From Chloroflexota bacterium (lineage in GTDB: Bacteria; Chloroflexota; Limnocylindria; Limnocylindrales; CSP1-4): a DNA stretch of 5,820 bases. Where the stretch lies: positions 1 to 5,820 of the forward strand of contig DAIDTV010000104.1 in the NCBI GenBank assembly GCA_027457005.1, given 5' to 3'. Made by a program: the position numbers and the translations under genes. A model generated the notes under the pieces. It worked only from the letters and a program-made list of their open reading frames with translations, had not been told where the DNA came from and made no database searches. Below, piece by piece: positions 4,514 through 5,820 of the stretch (position 1 is its first letter; each line of letters opens with the position of its first letter).

Positions 4514-5691
4514 CGCGCGGTCTCCCGGGCGCCGGTCGCGACCCCGCCATCCCGCGGGGCGATGCCTCCGCCTGCGAGCACGGTGAGCGGCCGCGCAACC
4601 GGGCCGAGCCCCCGGCCCGAGGCGTGGAACGCCGCGCAGGTCCCCTCTGCGGAGACCATCGGGGCGCCCAGCGGACGCTGCGGATTGCACAGGACGCCGT
4701 AGGCGGTGCAGTCGAGCGGGGTCTTCGTCCCCTGGAGAATCTCCCCGGCGATGCAGGCCGGATTCTCCCTGGTGGCAATGGCGCCGACGTGGAACCGCCG
4801 CTCGGCGTCGAACCGCGCGAAGCGCTCCTTCAGGTGGTACCCGGAGGCCGGGATCTGCCCGATCCCTCGCCACGTCCGGTCGCCGATCTCGAACACCCGG
4901 AAGATGGTCTCCTGGGCCAGCCGGTTGCCCTCGCGACGGACGGCGCGGGCGTACTGGTTCTCGACCTCCGCGCGCCCCTCCTCGAGCTGGCGGATCGCCA
5001 TCAGCATGCCTTCGAGCAGGTCCAGCGGCTCGAAGCCGGTCACCACGATCGGCACGTGGTACTTCGCCGCGATCGGCTCGTACTCCGTCCAGCCCATGAC
5101 GGCGCACACGTGACCCGCGGCCAGGAACGACTGCACCTGGTTGGACGGCGAGTCGAGGATCGCCTCCATCGCCGGCGGGACCAGCACGTGGCTGACCAGC
5201 ACGCTGAAGTTGTCGATCCCCTGCTCCGCCGCCTGCCAGACCGCCATCGCGTTCGCGGGCGCGGTGGTCTCGAACCCGATCGCGAAGAAGATGACCTGGC
5301 GATCGGGGTGCTCGCGCGCGATCCTGACGGCATCCAGCGGTGAGTAGACGATCCGCACGTCCGCGCCGCGGGCCTTGAGCGAGAGCAGGTCGGTGACCGA
5401 GCCGGGGACCCGCAGCATGTCGCCGTAGCTGGTGAAGATGACGTTCGGGTCGGCCGCGATGGCCAGCGCCTTGTCGACCTGTTCGAGCGGCGTGACGCAG
5501 ACGGGACACCCGGGCCCGTGGATCATCCGCACACCGTCGGGCAGCATCTCGTCGATGCCCTGCTTCACGATGGTGTGGGTCTGCCCGCCGCAGACCTCCA
5601 TCATGGTCCAGGGCCGCGTGGTGATCCGGCGGATCTCGCGGACGAGCGTCTTCGCCCGGCGTCCGTCGCGGAACTCGTCGACGTACTTCAC
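4510..5691 (-). CDS. hypD: Hydrogenase maturation factor HypD
   Basis: A 393-residue HypD, the iron-sulfur protein that with HypC forms the scaffold on which the Fe(CN)2CO unit of NiFe hydrogenase is built. Visible marks are the start VKYVDEFRD, MEVCGGQTH (Cys34), MIHGPGCPVCVTPLE (Cys62 and Cys65), FFAIGFETTAPANA at about 135-148, and a C-terminal cysteine set Cys313, Cys328, Cys335 and Cys352 (PACIAGEILQG, PLDC, GVLC, MVSAEGTCAAF) that probably holds the 4Fe-4S cluster. Some relatives have further cysteines here (CxCGE and G-x-C-MVS); this protein has Ala315 and Pro344 instead. The GTG at 5691 is chosen because it matches the usual MKYxDE(F/Y) N-terminus; an in-frame ATG at 5814 would add 41 Arg/Gly-rich residues unlike the family. 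The GTG overlaps the stop of a 29-codon ORF, and its last four bases overlap hypE. The C-terminal ~25 residues are a non-conserved tail. Confidence 0.97.
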   Translation of the reverse strand: MKYVDEFRDGRRAKTLVREIRRITTRPWTMMEVCGGQTHTIVKQGIDEMLPDGVRMIHGPGCPVCVTPLEQVDKALAIAADPNVIFTSYGDMLRVPGSVTDLLSLKARGADVRIVYSPLDAVRIAREHPDRQVIFFAIGFETTAPANAMAVWQAAEQGIDNFSVLVSHVLVPPAMEAILDSPSNQVQSFLAAGHVCAVMGWTEYEPIAAKYHVPIVVTGFEPLDLLEGMLMAIRQLEEGRAEVENQYARAVRREGNRLAQETIFRVFEIGDRTWRGIGQIPASGYHLKERFARFDAERRFHVGAIATRENPACIAGEILQGTKTPLDCTAYGVLCNPQRPLGAPMVSAEGTCAAFHASGRGLGPVARPLTVLAGGGIAPRDGGVATGARETAR

Positions 5692-5777
5692 GGGGTGCCC
5701 GCCCCGGCCGGTCCGCCCGCCCCGCCTGCGGCGCCCGACCCGGCGGGGCCCAGGTCGACCACCGCCGGCGCACTCAT
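5688..5777 (-). CDS. 29-residue Gly/Ala-rich ORF coupled to hypD
   Basis: A short ORF beginning MSAPAVVDLG and then almost wholly Gly, Ala and Pro, ending TP. It has a strong Shine-Dalgarno (GGGAGG) 3 bases before ATG at 5777, and G or C at 25 of 28 third positions after the start codon. Its TGA overlaps the hypD GTG as GTGA, the coupling seen elsewhere in this window. hypC normally lies here, but none of the HypC sequence (N-terminal MC motif) is present, so this is not an intact hypC. It could be a leader peptide, a small protein, the remnant of a longer gene, or a chance ORF. Confidence 0.35.
   Translation of the reverse strand: MSAPAVVDLGPAGSGAAGGAGGPAGAGTP
5692..5705 (-). promoter_or_regulatory. 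GGGG/CCCC hairpin directly before the hypD GTG
   Basis: On the minus strand GGGG (5705-5702) and CCCC (5695-5692) can pair around the loop CGGGCA, ending one base before the hypD GTG at 5691. It covers the place of the hypD ribosome site. Ribosomes reading the overlapping 29-codon ORF would open it. With only four pairs it may be fortuitous. Confidence 0.25.
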
Positions 5778-5820
5778 CTTCCTCCCGCCTTCCGGACTCT
5801 GGCAGACTTCCCATGGCCTG

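Noticed and set aside
3506..4702. Plus-strand ORF opposite hypE
   Set aside because: hypE is unambiguous on the other strand; this frame mirrors its codon bias.
4513..5773. Extension of the hypE frame upstream as one 784-codon protein
   Set aside because: The upstream 420 codons run inside hypD in another frame and are Arg-rich nonsense. The ATG overlapping the hypD stop gives a normal HypE.
5692..5814. Longer hypD starting at ATG 5814
   Set aside because: It would add 41 Arg/Gly-rich residues before the conserved VKYVDEF start, unlike any HypD I know, and its region is better explained by the 29-codon ORF frame.
1..5820. tRNA or rRNA genes
   Set aside because: No cloverleaf, T-loop GTTCRA-type motif in context, or rRNA sequence was recognised on either strand.

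Overview
The window is 5.8 kb of very GC-rich bacterial DNA. Every credible gene is on the minus strand, so transcription runs from high to low coordinates. Codon third positions are almost all G or C, GTG starts are used, and neighbouring genes overlap by 4 bases (ATGA or GTGA junctions). Together with the gene types this suggests a high-GC Chloroflexota or Actinomycetota genome. That placement is inference; no marker gene is present.

Right side (about 3419-5777): the end of a NiFe-hydrogenase maturation operon. hypD and hypE overlap by 4 bases. HypD and HypE act with HypC and HypF to build the Fe(CN)2CO group of the NiFe active site. A 29-codon Gly/Ala-rich ORF with a good Shine-Dalgarno precedes hypD and overlaps its GTG start. 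The other hyp genes and the hydrogenase itself, if linked, lie beyond the right edge. A strong GC hairpin follows hypE.

Middle (about 2349-3340): a YeaO-type DUF488 gene at 2935-3291, preceded by a 16-bp tandem duplication. It is followed, exactly at its stop codon, by seven tandem 19-bp units (2802-2934). From 2349 to 2934 there is no gene. This stretch holds the 19-bp array, about 200 bp of plain sequence with one hairpin, an unfamiliar ~62-bp repeat family whose hairpin arms differ between copies but still pair (2391-2600), and a probable leaderless promoter for the next operon.

Left side (1-2348): a two-component system. A soluble GAF-HisKA-HATPase histidine kinase overlaps by 4 bases an OmpR/PhoB-type response regulator. 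Eighty bases further on is a 71-residue Cys/His-rich protein of unknown family whose Shine-Dalgarno can be masked by a hairpin. A reading frame that may be the start of another gene leaves the left edge.

The hyp genes form one functional unit and the kinase/regulator pair another. Nothing in the sequence directly ties the two together beyond shared strand and proximity. The least explained content is the pair of unrelated repeat arrays between DUF488 and the kinase, and the small Cys/His protein.
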